This document shows positions 13,201 to 24,577 of a DNA stretch of 64,000 nt, in pieces. The stretch is taken from assembly GCF_029227915.1 (NCBI RefSeq), contig NC_079881.1, forward strand, positions 25,955,501-26,019,500. The letters run 5' to 3'. The notes under the pieces were generated by a model that did not search any database, had not been told where the DNA came from, and was given only the letters and a program-made list of their open reading frames with translations. Numbering within the stretch: position 1 is the stretch's first letter; each line of letters starts with the position of its first letter. Source of the stretch: Hydractinia symbiolongicarpus. Its lineage: Eukaryota > Cnidaria > Hydrozoa > Anthoathecata > Hydractiniidae. The position numbers and the translations under genes are program-made.

Positions 13201-13466
13201 GTTTGCCGGCGTTTAAACGTCTTTTATTCAGCGTCTCATCAAAAATGAAAACAAGTTTGAAGACTAAAAGTCTCATGCGTTTTAGTGGTGAAAAAATAAT
13301 TTAAAAAATCGTTCGGGAAATGAGTTTTCTCCCTGGGTACTTTCTTTGTATACTTTTGATGATACGGGCCGAGTCCGGGGTTTACGGGAAATGGCGGTTT
13401 TTCGTTTGCTGGCGATTAAACTTCTTTTATTCAGCGTCTCAGCAAAAATGAAAACAAGTTTGAAGA
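10264..13466. repeat. 3,248-bp higher-order repeat (16-mer), copy 2
   Basis: This is a tandem copy of 7016-10263, following it directly. It departs from copy 1 at about 13467, where the sequence switches to the ctaccagtctcacgcgtttt variant otherwise found at 6971, exactly two periods (6,496 bp) upstream. That jump is what unequal exchange or gene conversion between units out of step would leave. Confidence 0.88.
11820..11837. repeat. Hairpin with inverted loop, copy 3
   Basis: Third occurrence of the inverted loop, 3,248 bp after the second, inside copy 2 of the 16-mer unit. Confidence 0.85.
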
Positions 13467-13653
13467 CTACCAGTCTCACGCGTTTTATTGGTGAAAAAAT
13501 AATTTAAAAATACGTTCGGGAAATGAGTTTACTCCCTGGGTACTTTCTTTGTATACTTTTGACTATACGGGCCAAGCCCGGGATTTACGGGAAATCGCGG
13601 GTTTTCGTTTGCCGGCGATTAAACTTCTTTTATTCAGCGTCTCATCAAAAATG
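13467..13653. repeat. Start of a third 3.2-kb unit, truncated
   Basis: This segment matches 6971-7157 (offset 6,496), including ctaccagtctcacg, ttttattggtg and the aaaaatacgttcggg variant. After 13653 it becomes aaaacaagtttgaagac and matches 3501 onward instead. It is therefore a fragment of less than one monomer joining the 16-mer region to the second 7-mer/6-mer region. Confidence 0.75.
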
Positions 13654-16503
13654 AAAACAAGTTTGAAGACTACAAGTCTCATGCGTTTTAGTGGTGAAAA
13701 AATAATTTAAAAAATCGTTCTGGAAATGAGTTTACTCACAGGGCACTTTCTTTGTATACATTCGACTATACGGGCCAAGCCTGGGATTTACGGGAAATCG
13801 CGGGTTTTCGTTTGCCGGCGATTAAACCTCTTTCATTAAGCGTCTCATCAAAAATGAAAACATTTTTGAAAACTACAAGTCTCATGCGTTTTAGTGGTGA
13901 AGAAATAATTTAAAAAATCGTTCAGGAAATGAGTTTACTCCCTGGGTACTTTCTTTGTTTACTTTTGACTTTACAGGCCGAGTCCGGGATTTACGGGAAA
14001 TCGCAGGTTTTCGTTTGCCGGCGTTTAAACGTCTTTTAATCAGCGTCTCATCAAAAATGAAAACAAGTTTGAAGACTACAGGTCTCATGCGTTTTAGTGG
14101 TGAAAAAATAATTTAAAAAATCGTTCGGGAAATGAGTTTTCTCCCTGGTTACTTTCTTTGTATACTTTTGATTATACGGGCCGAGTCCGGGGTTTACGGG
14201 AAATGGCGGGTTTTCGTTTGCTGGCGATTAAACTTCTTTTATTCAGCGTCTCAGCAAAAATGAAAACAAGTTTGAAGACTACAAGTCTCATGCGTTTTAG
14301 TGGTGAAGAAATAATTTAAAAAATCGTTCTGGAAATGAGTTTACTCCCTGGGTACTTTCTTTGTTTACTTTTGACTTTACAGGCCGAGTCCGGGATTTAC
14401 GGGAAATCGCAGGTTTTCGTTTGCCGGCGTTTAAACGTCTTTTATTCAGCGTCTCATCAAAAATGAAAACAAGTTTGAAGACTACAAGTCTCATGCGTTT
14501 TAGTGGTGAAAAAATAATTTAAAAAATCGTTCGGGAAATGATTTTACTCCCTGGGTACTTTCTTTGTATACTTTTGACTATACGGGCCGAGTAAGGGATT
14601 TACGGGAAGTCGCAGGTTTTCGTTTGCCGGCGATTAAACTTCTTTTATTCAGCGTCTCATCAAAAATGAAAACAAGTTTGAAGACTACAAGTCTCATGCG
14701 TTTTAGTGGTGAAAAAATAATTTAAAAAATCGTTCGGGAAATGAGTTTACTCCCTGGGTACTTTCTTTGTTTACTTTTGACTTTACAGGCCGAGTCCGGG
14801 ATTTACGGGAAATCGCAGGCTTTCGTTTGCCGGCGTTTAAACGTCTTTTATTCAGCGTCTCATCAAAAATGAAAACAAGTTTGAAGACTACAAGTCTCAT
14901 GCGTTTTAGTGGTGAAAAAATAATTTAAAAAATCGTTCTGGAAATGAGTTTACTCACAGGGCACTTTCTTTGTATACATTCGACTATACGGGCCAAGCCT
15001 GGGATTTACGGGAAATCGCGGGTTTTCGTTTGCCGGCGATTAAACCTCTTTCATTAAGCGTCTCATCAAAAATGAAAACATTTTTGAAAACTACAAGTCT
15101 CATGCGTTTTAGTGGTGAAGAAATAATTTAAAAAATCGTTCAGGAAATGAGTTTACTCCCTGGGTACTTTCTTTGTTTACTTTTGACTTTACAGGCCGAG
15201 TCCGGGATTTACGGGAAATCGCAGGTTTTCGTTTGCCGGCGTTTAAACGTCTTTTAATCAGCGTCTCATCAAAAATGAAAACAAGTTTGAAGACTACAGG
15301 TCTCATGCGTTTTAGTGGTGAAAAAATAATTTAAAAAATCGTTCGGGAAATGAGTTTTCTCCCTGGTTACTTTCTTTGTATACTTTTGATTATACGGGCC
15401 GAGTCCGGGGTTTACGGGAAATGGCGGGTTTTCGTTTGCTGGCGATTAAACTTCTTTTATTCAGCGTCTCAGCAAAAATGAAAACAAGTTTGAAGACTAC
15501 AAGTCTCATGCGTTTTAGTGGTGAAGAAATAATTTAAAAAATCGTTCTGGAAATGAGTTTACTCCCTGGGTACTTTCTTTGTTTACTTTTGACTTTACAG
15601 GCCGAGTCCGGGATTTACGGGAAATCACAGGTTTTCGTTTGCCGGCGTTTAAACGTCTTTTATTCAGCGTCTCATCAAAAATGAAAACAAGTTTGAAGAC
15701 TACAAGTCTCATGCGTTTTAGTGGTGAAAAAATAATTTAAAAAATCGTTCGGGAAATGATTTTACTCCCTGGGTACTTTCTTTGTATACTTTTGACTATA
15801 CGGGCCGAGTAAGGGATTTACGGGAAGTCGCAGGTTTTCGTTTGCCGGCGATTAAACTTCTTTTATTCAGCGTCTCATCAAAAATAAAAACATTTTTAAA
15901 AAACTAGAAGTCTCATGGGCTTTAGTGGTGAAATAATAATTTAAAAAATCGTTCGGGAAATGAGTTTACACCCTGGGTACTTTCTTTGTATTCTTTTGAT
16001 TATACGGGCCGAGTCCGGGATTTACGGGAAATCGCAGGTTTTCGTTTGCCGGCGTTTAAACGTCTTTTATTCAGCGTCTCATCAAAAATGAAAACAAGTT
16101 TGAAGACTACAAGTCTCATGCGTTTTAGTGGTGAAAAAATAATTTAAAAAATCGTTCGGGAAATGAGTTTACTCCCTGCGTACTTTCTTTGTATACATTT
16201 GACTATACGGTCCAAGCCCAGGATTTACGGGAAATCGCGGGTTTTCGTTAGCCGGCGATTAAACCACTTTCATTAAGCGTCTCATCAAGAATGAAAACAT
16301 TTCTAAAAACTACAAGTCTCATGCGTTTTAGTGGTGAAAAAATAATTTAAAAAATCGTTCGGGAAATGAGTTTACTACCTGGGTACTTTCTTTGTATACT
16401 TTTGACTATACGGGCCGAGTCTGGGATTTACGGGAAATCGCAGGTTTTCGTTTGCCGGCGATTAAACTTCTTTTATTCAGCGTCTCATCAAAAATGAAAA
16501 CAT
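13654..16503. repeat. Second copy of the 7-mer region, one monomer deleted (6-mer, 1,218 bp)
   Basis: The left part matches 3501-4502 at offset 10,153 and the right part matches 4711-6554 at offset 9,949. The change of 204 bp near 14,655 is the loss of one monomer, the catgggctttag type. The local period is therefore 1,218 bp (13891 to 15109; 14297 to 15515) instead of 1,422. The deletion point lies in the stretch ttttattcagcgtctcatc, shared by neighbouring monomers, as expected for homologous unequal exchange. Confidence 0.85.
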
Positions 16504-19500
16504 TTTTGAAAACTGCAAGTCTCATGCGTTTTAGTGGTGAAAAGATAATTTAAAAAATCGTTTTGGAAATGAGTTTACTCACAGGGTACTTTCTTTGTAT
16601 ACATTCGACTATACGGGCCAACCCTGGGATTTACGGGAAATCGCGGGTTTTCGTTTGCCAGCTATTAAACCACTTTCATTAAGCGTCTCATCAAAAATGA
16701 AAACATTTCTGAAAACTACAAGTCTCATGCGTTTTAGTGGTGAAAAAATGATTTAAAAAATCGTTCGGGAAATGAGTTTACACCGTGGGTACTTTTTTGT
16801 ATACTTTTGACTATACGGGCCGAGTCTGGGATTTACGGGAAGTCGCTGGTTTTCGTTTGACGGCGATTAAACTTCTTTTATTCAGCGTCTCATCAAAAAT
16901 GAAAACATTTTTAAAAACTACAAGTCTCATAGGCTTTAGTGGTGAAATAATAATTTAAAAAATCGTTCGGGAAAAGAGTTTACACCCTGGGTACTTTCTT
17001 TGTATGCTTTTGACTATACGGCCGAGTCCAGGATTTACGGGAAATCGCAGGTTTTCGTTTGCCGGCGATTAAACGTCTTTTATTCAGCGTCTCACTAAAA
17101 ATGAAAACAAGTTTGAAGACTACAAGTCTCATGCGTTTTAGTTGTGAAAAAATAATTTAAAAAATCGTTCGGGAAATGAGTTTACTCCCTGGGTACTTTC
17201 TTTGTATGCTTTTGACTATACGGCCAAGCCCGGAATTTACGGGAAATCGCGGGTTTTCGTTTGCCGGCGATTAAACTTCTTTTATTCAGCGTCTCATCAA
17301 AAATGAAAACATTTTTGAAAACTACAAGTCTCATGCGTTTTAGTGGTGAAAAAATAATTTAAAAAATCGTTCGGGAAATGAGTTTACTCCCTGGGTACTT
17401 TCTTTGTATACTTTTGACTATACGGGCCGAGTCTGGGATTTACGGGAAATCGCAGGTTTTCGTTTGCCGGCGATTAAACTTCTTTTATTCAGCGTCTCAT
17501 CAAAAATGAAAACATTTTTGAAAACTGCAAGTCTCATGCGTTTTAGTGGTGAAAAGATAATTTAAAATACGTTTTGGAAATGAGTTTACTCACAGGGTAC
17601 TTTCTTTGTATACATTCGACTATACGGGCCAACCCTGGGATTTACGGGAAATCGCGGGTTTTCGTTTGCCAGCTATTAAACCACTTTCATTAAGCGTCTC
17701 ATCAAAAATGAAAACATTTCTGAAAACTACAAGTCTCATGCGTTTTAGTGGTGAAAAAATGATTTAAAAAATCGTTCGGGAAATGAGTTTACACCGTGGG
17801 TACTTTTTTGTATACTTTTGACTATACGGGCCGAGTCTGGGATTTACGGGAAGTCGCTGGTTTTCGTTTGACGGCGATTAAACTTCTTTTATTCAGCGTC
17901 TCATCAAAAATGAAAACATTTTTAAAAACTACAAGTCTCATGGGCTTTAGTGGTGAAATAATAATTTAAAAAATCGTTCGGGAAATGAGTTTACACCCTG
18001 GGTACTTTCTTTGTATGCTTTTGACTATACGGCCGAGTCCAGGATTTACGGAAAATCGCAGGTTTTCGTTTGCCGGCGATTAAACGTCTTTTATTCAGCG
18101 TCTCACTAAAAATGAAAACAAGTTTGAAGACTACAAGTCTCATGCGTTTTAGTGGTGAAAAAATAATTTAAAAAATCGTTCGGGAAATGAGTTTACTCCC
18201 TGGGTACTTTCTTTGTATACGTTTGACTATACAGGCCAAGCCCGGGATTTACGGGAAATCGCGGGTTTTCGTTTGCCGGCGATTAAACTTCTTTTATTCA
18301 GCGTCTCATCAAAAATGAAAACATTTTTGAAAACTACAAGTCTTATGCGTTTTAGTGGTGAAAAAATAATTTAAAAAATCGTTCTGGAAATGAGTTTACT
18401 CACATGGCACTTTCTTTGTATACATTCGACTATACGGGCCAAGCCCGGGATTTACGGGAAATGGCGGATTTTCGTTTGCCGGCGATTAAACTTCTTTTAT
18501 TCAGTGTCTCATCAAAAATGAAAACATTTTAGAAAACTACAAGTCTCATGCGTTTTAGTGGTAAAAAGATAATTTAAAAAATCCTTTTGGAAATGAGTTT
18601 ACTCACAGGGTACTTTCTTTGTATACATTCGACTATACGGTCCAAGCCCAGGATTTACGGGAAATCGCGGGTTTTCGTTTGCCGGCGATTAATCCACTTT
18701 CATTAAGCGTCTCATCAAAAATGAAAACATTTCTGAAAACTACAAGTCTCATGCGTTTTAGTGGTGAAAAAATAATTTAAAAAATCGTTCGGGAAATGAG
18801 TTTACTCCCTGGGTACTTTCTTTGTATACTTTTGACTATACGGGCCGAGTCTGGGATTTACGGGAAATCGCAGGTTTTCGTTTGCCGGCGATTAAACTTC
18901 TTTTATTCAGCGTCTCATCAAAAATGAAAACCTTTTTGAAAACTGCAAGTCTCATGCGTTTTAGTGGTGAAAAGATAATTTAAAAAATCGTTTTGGAAAT
19001 GAGTTTACTCACAGGGTACTTTCTTTGTATACATTCGACTACACGGGCCAAGCCTGGGATTTACGGGAAATCGCGGGTTTTCGTTTGCCAGCTATTAAAC
19101 CACTTTCATTAAGCGTCTCATCAAAAATGAAAACATTTCTGAAAACTACAAGTCTCATGCGTTTTAGTGGTGAAAAAATGATTTAAAAAATCGTTCGGGA
19201 AATGAGTTTACACCGTGGGTACTTTTTTGTATACTTTTGACTATACGGGCCGAGTCTGGGATTTACGGGAAGTCGCGGGTTTTCGTTTGCCGGCGATTAA
19301 ACGTCTTTTATTCAGCGTCTCACTAAAAATGAAAGCAAGTTTGAAGACTACAAGTCTCATGCGTTTTAGTGGTGAAAAAATAATTTAAAAAATCGTTCGG
19401 GAAATGAGTTTACTCCCTGGGTACTTTCTTTGTATACATTTGACTATACGGGCCAAGCCCGGGATTTACGGGAAATCGCGGGTTTTCGTTTGCCGGCGAT

Positions 19501-20769
19501 TAAACTTCTTTTATTCAGCGTCTCATCAAAAATGAAAACATTTTTGAAAACTGCAAGTCTCATGTGTTTTAGTGGTGAAAAGATAATTTAAAAAATCGTT
19601 TTGGAAATGAGTTTACTCACAGGGTACTTTCTTTGTATACATTCGACTATACGGGCCAACCCTGGGATTTACGGGAAATCGCGGGTTTTCGTTTGCCAGC
19701 TATTAAACCACTTTCATTAAGCGTCTCATCAAAAATGAAAACATTTCTGAAAACTACAAGTCTCATGCGTTTTAGTGGTGAAAAAATGATTTAAAAAATC
19801 GTTCGGGAAATGAGTTTACACCGTGGGTACTTTTTTGTATACTTTTGACTATACGGGCCGAGTCTGGGATTTACGGGAAGTCGCTGGTTTTTGTTTGACG
19901 GCGATTAAACTTCTTTTATTCAGCGTCTCATCAAAAATAAAAACATTTTTAAAAACTACAAGTCTCATGGGCTTTAGTGGTGAAATAATAATTTAAAAAA
20001 TCGTTCGGGAAATGAGTTTACACCCTGGGTACTTTCTTTGTATGCTTTTGACTATACGGCCGAGTCCAGGATTTACGGGAAATCGCAGGTTTTCGTTTGC
20101 CGGCGATTAAACGTCTTTTATTCAGCGTCTCACTAAAAATGAAAACAAGTTTGAAGACTACAAGTCTCATGCGTTTTAGTGGTGAAAAAATAATTTAAAA
20201 AATCGTTCGGGAAATGAGTTTACTCCCTGGGTATATTCTTTGTATACGTTTGACTATACGGGCCAAGCCCGGGATTTACGGGAAATCGCGGGTTTTCGTT
20301 TGCCGGCGATTAAACTTCTTTTATTCAGCGTCTCATCAAAAATGAAAACATTTTTGAAAACTACAAGTCTTATGCGTTTTAGTGGTGAAACAATAATTTA
20401 AAAAATCGTTCTGGAAATGAGTTTACTCACATGGCACTTTCTTTGTATACATTCGACTATACGGGCCAAGCCCGGGATTTACGGGAAATGGCGGGTTTTC
20501 GTTTGCCGGCGATTAAACTTCTTTTATTCAGTGTCTCATCAAAAATGAAAACATTTTAGAAAACTACAAGTCTCATGCGTTTTAGTGGTAAAAAGATAAT
20601 TTAAAAAATCCTTTTGGAAATGAGTTTACTCACAGGGTACTTTCTTTGTATACATTCGACTATACGGTCCAAGCCCAGGATTTACGGGAAATCGCGGGTT
20701 TTCGTTTGCCGGCGATTAAACCACTTTCATTAGGCGTCTCATCAAAAATGAAAACATTTCTGAAAACTA

Positions 20770-22465
20770 CAAGTCTCATGCGTTTTAGTGGTGAAAAAAT
20801 AATTTAAAAAATCGTTCGGGAAATGAGTTTACTCCCTGGGTACTTTCTTTGTATACTTTTGACTATACGGGCCGAGTCTGGGATTTACGGGAAATCGCAG
20901 GTTTTCGTTTGCCGGCGATTAAACTTCTTTTATTCAGCGTCTCATCAAAAAGGAAAACATTTTTGAAAACTGCAAATCTCATGCGTTTTAGTGGTGAAAA
21001 GATAATTTAAAAAATCGTTTTGGAAATGAGTTTACTCACAGGGTACTTTCTTTGTATACATTCGACTATACGGGCCAAGCCTGGGATTTACGGGAAATCG
21101 CGGGTTTTCGTTTGCCAGCTATTAAACCACTTTCATTAGGCGTCTCATCAAAAATGAAAACATTTCTGAAAACTACAAGTCTCATGCGTTTTAGTGGTGA
21201 AAAAATGATTTAAAAAATCGTTCGGGAAATGAGTTTACACCGTGGGTACTTTTTTGTATACTTTTGACTATACGGGCCGAGTCTGGGATTTACGGGAAGT
21301 CGCGGGTTTTCGTTTGCCGGCGATTAAACTTCTTTTATTCAGCGTCTCATCAAAAATGAAAACATTTTTAAAAACTACAAGTCTCATGGGCTTTAGTGGT
21401 GAAATAATAATTTAAAAAATCGTTCGGGAAATGTGTTTACACCCTGGGTACTTTCTTTGTATGCTTTTGACTATACGGCCGAGTCCAGGATTTACGGGAA
21501 ATCGCAGGTTTTCGTTTGCCGGCGATTAAACGTCTTTTATTCAGCGTCTCACTAAAAATGAAAGCAAGTTTGAAGACTACAAGTCTCATGCGTTTTAGTG
21601 GTGAAAAAATAATTTAAAAAATCGTTCGGGAAATGAGTTTACTCCCTGGGTACTTTCTTTGTATACTTTTGACTATACGGGCCGAGTCTGGGATTTACGG
21701 GAAATCGCAGGTTTTCGTTTGCCGGCGATTAAACTTCTTTTATTCAGCGTCTCATCAAAAAGGAAAACATTTTTGAAAACTGCAAATCTCATGCGTTTTA
21801 GTGGTGAAAAGATAATTTAAAAAATCGTTTTGGAAATGAGTTTACTCACAGGGTACTTTCTTTGTATACATTCGACTATACGGGCCAAGCCTGGGATTTA
21901 CGGGAAATCGCGGGTTTTCGTTTGCCAGCTATTAAACCACTTTCATTAGGCGTCTCATCAAAAATGAAAACATTTCTGAAAACTACAAGTCTCATGCGTT
22001 TTAGTGGTGAAAAAATGATTTAAAAAATCGTTCGGGAAATGAGTTTACACCGTGGGTACTTTTTTGTATACTTTTGACTATACGGGCCGAGTCTGGGATT
22101 TACGGGAAGTCGCGGGTTTTCGTTTGCCGGCGATTAAACTTCTTTTATTCAGCGTCTCATCAAAAATGAAAACATTTTTAAAAACTACAAGTCTCATGGG
22201 CTTTAGTGGTGAAATAATAATTTAAAAAATCGTTCGGGAAATGTGTTTACACCCTGGGTACTTTCTTTGTATGCTTTTGACTATACGGCCGAGTCCAGGA
22301 TTTACGGGAAATCGCAGGTTTTCGTTTGCCGGCGATTAAACGTCTTTTATTCAGCGTCTCACTAAAAATGAAAGCAAGTTTGAAGACTACAAGTCTCATG
22401 CGTTTTAGTGGTGAAAAAATAATTTAAAAAATCGTTCGGGAAATGAGTTTACTCCCTGGGTACTT
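20770..22465. repeat. 810-bp tetramer in two tandem copies (in first long unit)
   Basis: Four monomers repeat at a period of 810 bp: aaaaaggaaaacattt at 20948 and 21758, gcaaatctcatg just after each, and gggaaatgtgtttac at about 21431 and 22241. The first copy starts at about 20770-20779. The second ends at about 22465, where tatacatttgac replaces tatacttttgac. Confidence 0.85.
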
Positions 22466-24459
22466 TCTTTGTATACATTTGACTATACGGGCCAAGCCCG
22501 GGATTTACGGGAAATCGCGGGTTTTCGTTTGCCGGCGATTAAACTTCTTTTATTCAGCGTCTCATCAAAAATGAAAACATTTTTGAAAACTACAAGTCTT
22601 ATGCATTTTAGTGGTGAAAAAATAATTTAAAAAATCGTTCTGGAAATGAGTTTACTCACATGGCACTTTCTTTGTATACATTCGACTATACGGGCCAAGC
22701 CCGGGATTTACGGGAAATCGCGGGTTTTCGTTTGCCGGCGATTAAACCACTTTCATTAAGCGTCTCATCAAAAATGAAAACATTTCTGAAAACTGCAAGT
22801 CTCATGCGTTTTAGTGGTGAAAAAATAATTTAAAAAATCGTTCGGGAAATGAGTTTACTCCCTGGGTACTTTCTTTGTATACTTTTGACTATACGGGCCG
22901 AGTCTGGGATTTACGGGAAATCGCAGGTTTTCGTTTGCCGGCGATTAAACTTCTTTTATTCAGCGTCTCATCAAAAATGAAAACATTTTTGAAAACTGCA
23001 AGTCTCATGCGTTTTGGTGGTGAAAAGATAATTTAAAAAATCGTTTTGGAAATGAGTTTACTCACAGGGTACTTTCTTTGTATACATTCGACTATACGGG
23101 CCAAGCCTGGTATTTACGGGAAATCGCGGGTTTTCGTTTGCCAGCTATTAAACCACTTTCATTAAGCGTCTCATCAAAAATGAAAACATTTCTGAAAACT
23201 ACAAGTCTCATGCGTTTTAGTGGTGAAAAAATGATTTAAAAAATCGTTCGGGAAATGAGTTTACACCGTGGGTACTTTTTTGTATACTTTTGACTATACG
23301 GGCCGAGTCTGGGATTTACGGGAAGTCGCGGGTTTTCGTTTGCCGGCGATTAAACTTCTTTTATTCAGCGTCTCATCAAAAATGAAAACATTTTGAAAAA
23401 CTACAAGTCTCATGGGCTTTAGTGGTGAAATAATAATTTAAAAAATCGTTCGGGAAATGAGTTTACACCCTGGGTACTTTCTTTGTATGCTTTTGACTAT
23501 ACGGCCGAGTCCAGGATTTACGGGAAATCGCAGGTTTTCGTTTGCCGGCGATTAAACGTCTTTTATTCAGCGTCTCACTAAAAATGAAAGCAAGTTTGAA
23601 GACTACAAGTCTCATGCGTTTTAGTGGTGAAAAAATAATTTAAAAAATCGTTCGGGAAATGAGTTTACTCCCTGGGTACTTTCTTTGTATACATTTGACT
23701 ATACGGGCCAAGCCCGGGATTTACGGGAAATCGCGGGTTTTCGTTTGCCGGCGATTAAACTTCTTTTATTCAGCGTCTCATCAAAAATGAAAACATTTTT
23801 GAAAACTTCAAGTCTTATGCGTTTTAGTGGTGAAAAGTAATTTAAAAAATCGTTCTGGAAATGAGTTTACTCACAGGGTACTTTCTTTGTATACATTCGA
23901 CTATACGGGCCAAGCCCAGGATTTAGGGGAAATCGCGGGTTTTCGTTTGCCGGCGATTAAACCTCTTTCATTAGGCGTCTCATCAAAAATGAAAACATTT
24001 CTGAAAACTACAAGTCTCATGCGTTTTAGTGGTGAAAAAATAATTTAAAAAATCGTTCGGGAAATGAGTTTACTCCCTGGGTACTTTCTTTGTATACTTT
24101 TGACTATACGGGCCGAGTCTGGGATTTACGGGAAATCGCAGGTTTTCGTTTGCCGGCGATTAAACTTCTTTTATTCAGCGTCTCATCAAAAATGAAAACA
24201 TTTTTGAAAACTGCAAGTCTCATGCGTTTTAGTGGTGAAAAGATAATTTAAAAAATGGTTTTGGAAATGAGTTTACTCACAGGGTACTTTCTTTGTATAC
24301 ATTCGACTATACGGGCCAACCCTGGCATTTACGGGAAATCGCGGGTTTTCGTTTGCCAGCTATTAAACCACTTTCATTAAGCGTCTCATCAAAAATGAAA
24401 ACATTTCTGAAAACTACAAGTCTCATGCGTTTTAGTGGTGAAAAAATGATTTAAAAAAT

Positions 24460-24577
24460 CGTTCGGGAAATGAGTTTACACCGTGGGTACTTTTTTGTAT
24501 ACTTTTGACTATACGGGCCGAGTCTGGGATTTACGGGAAGTCGCTGGTTTTCGTTTGCCGGCGATTAAACTTCTTTT
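24460..24577. repeat. Truncated 118-bp monomer (first copy)
   Basis: A caccgtggg monomer runs normally to cgattaaacttctttt and then joins directly to cgttcgggagatgag of the next monomer. About 85 bp are missing (the attcagcgtctcatc, hairpin and ttttagtggtg sections). The following monomer has the unusual cgggagatgag in place of cgggaaatgag. The junction is a single deletion event later copied seven more times, so it marks descent of this higher-order unit. Confidence 0.9.

Larger units (their letters stand above)
1..16503. repeat. Satellite domain A (aagtttgaag / gtttacttttgac variants)
   Basis: This domain is defined by monomers carrying aaaacaagtttgaagac in place of aaaacatttttgaaaac, the variant tttgtttacttttgactttacagg in place of tttgtatacttttgactatacgg, and gtttgctggcg with gccgagtccgggg. 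It is a mosaic of a 3,248-bp 16-mer unit and a ~1,422-bp 7-mer unit, with pieces of each repeated at distant offsets (for example 1-2597 recurs at 7718 and 10966). The substitution ctata to cttta removes a minus-strand stop codon, which is why 65-codon minus-strand reading frames cluster here. Past 16,503 the sequence changes to the catttctg/caccgtggg types of domain B. Confidence 0.85.

Noticed and set aside
490-15712. Many near-identical 65-codon minus-strand reading frames
   Set aside because: Each spans about one monomer (198 of 203 bp) and exists because the variant gactttacagg removes a minus-strand stop found in gactatacggg. Their conservation follows from the repeat itself, and 203 is not a multiple of three, so the frame shifts in each monomer. 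No start context, codon bias or protein family supports coding.
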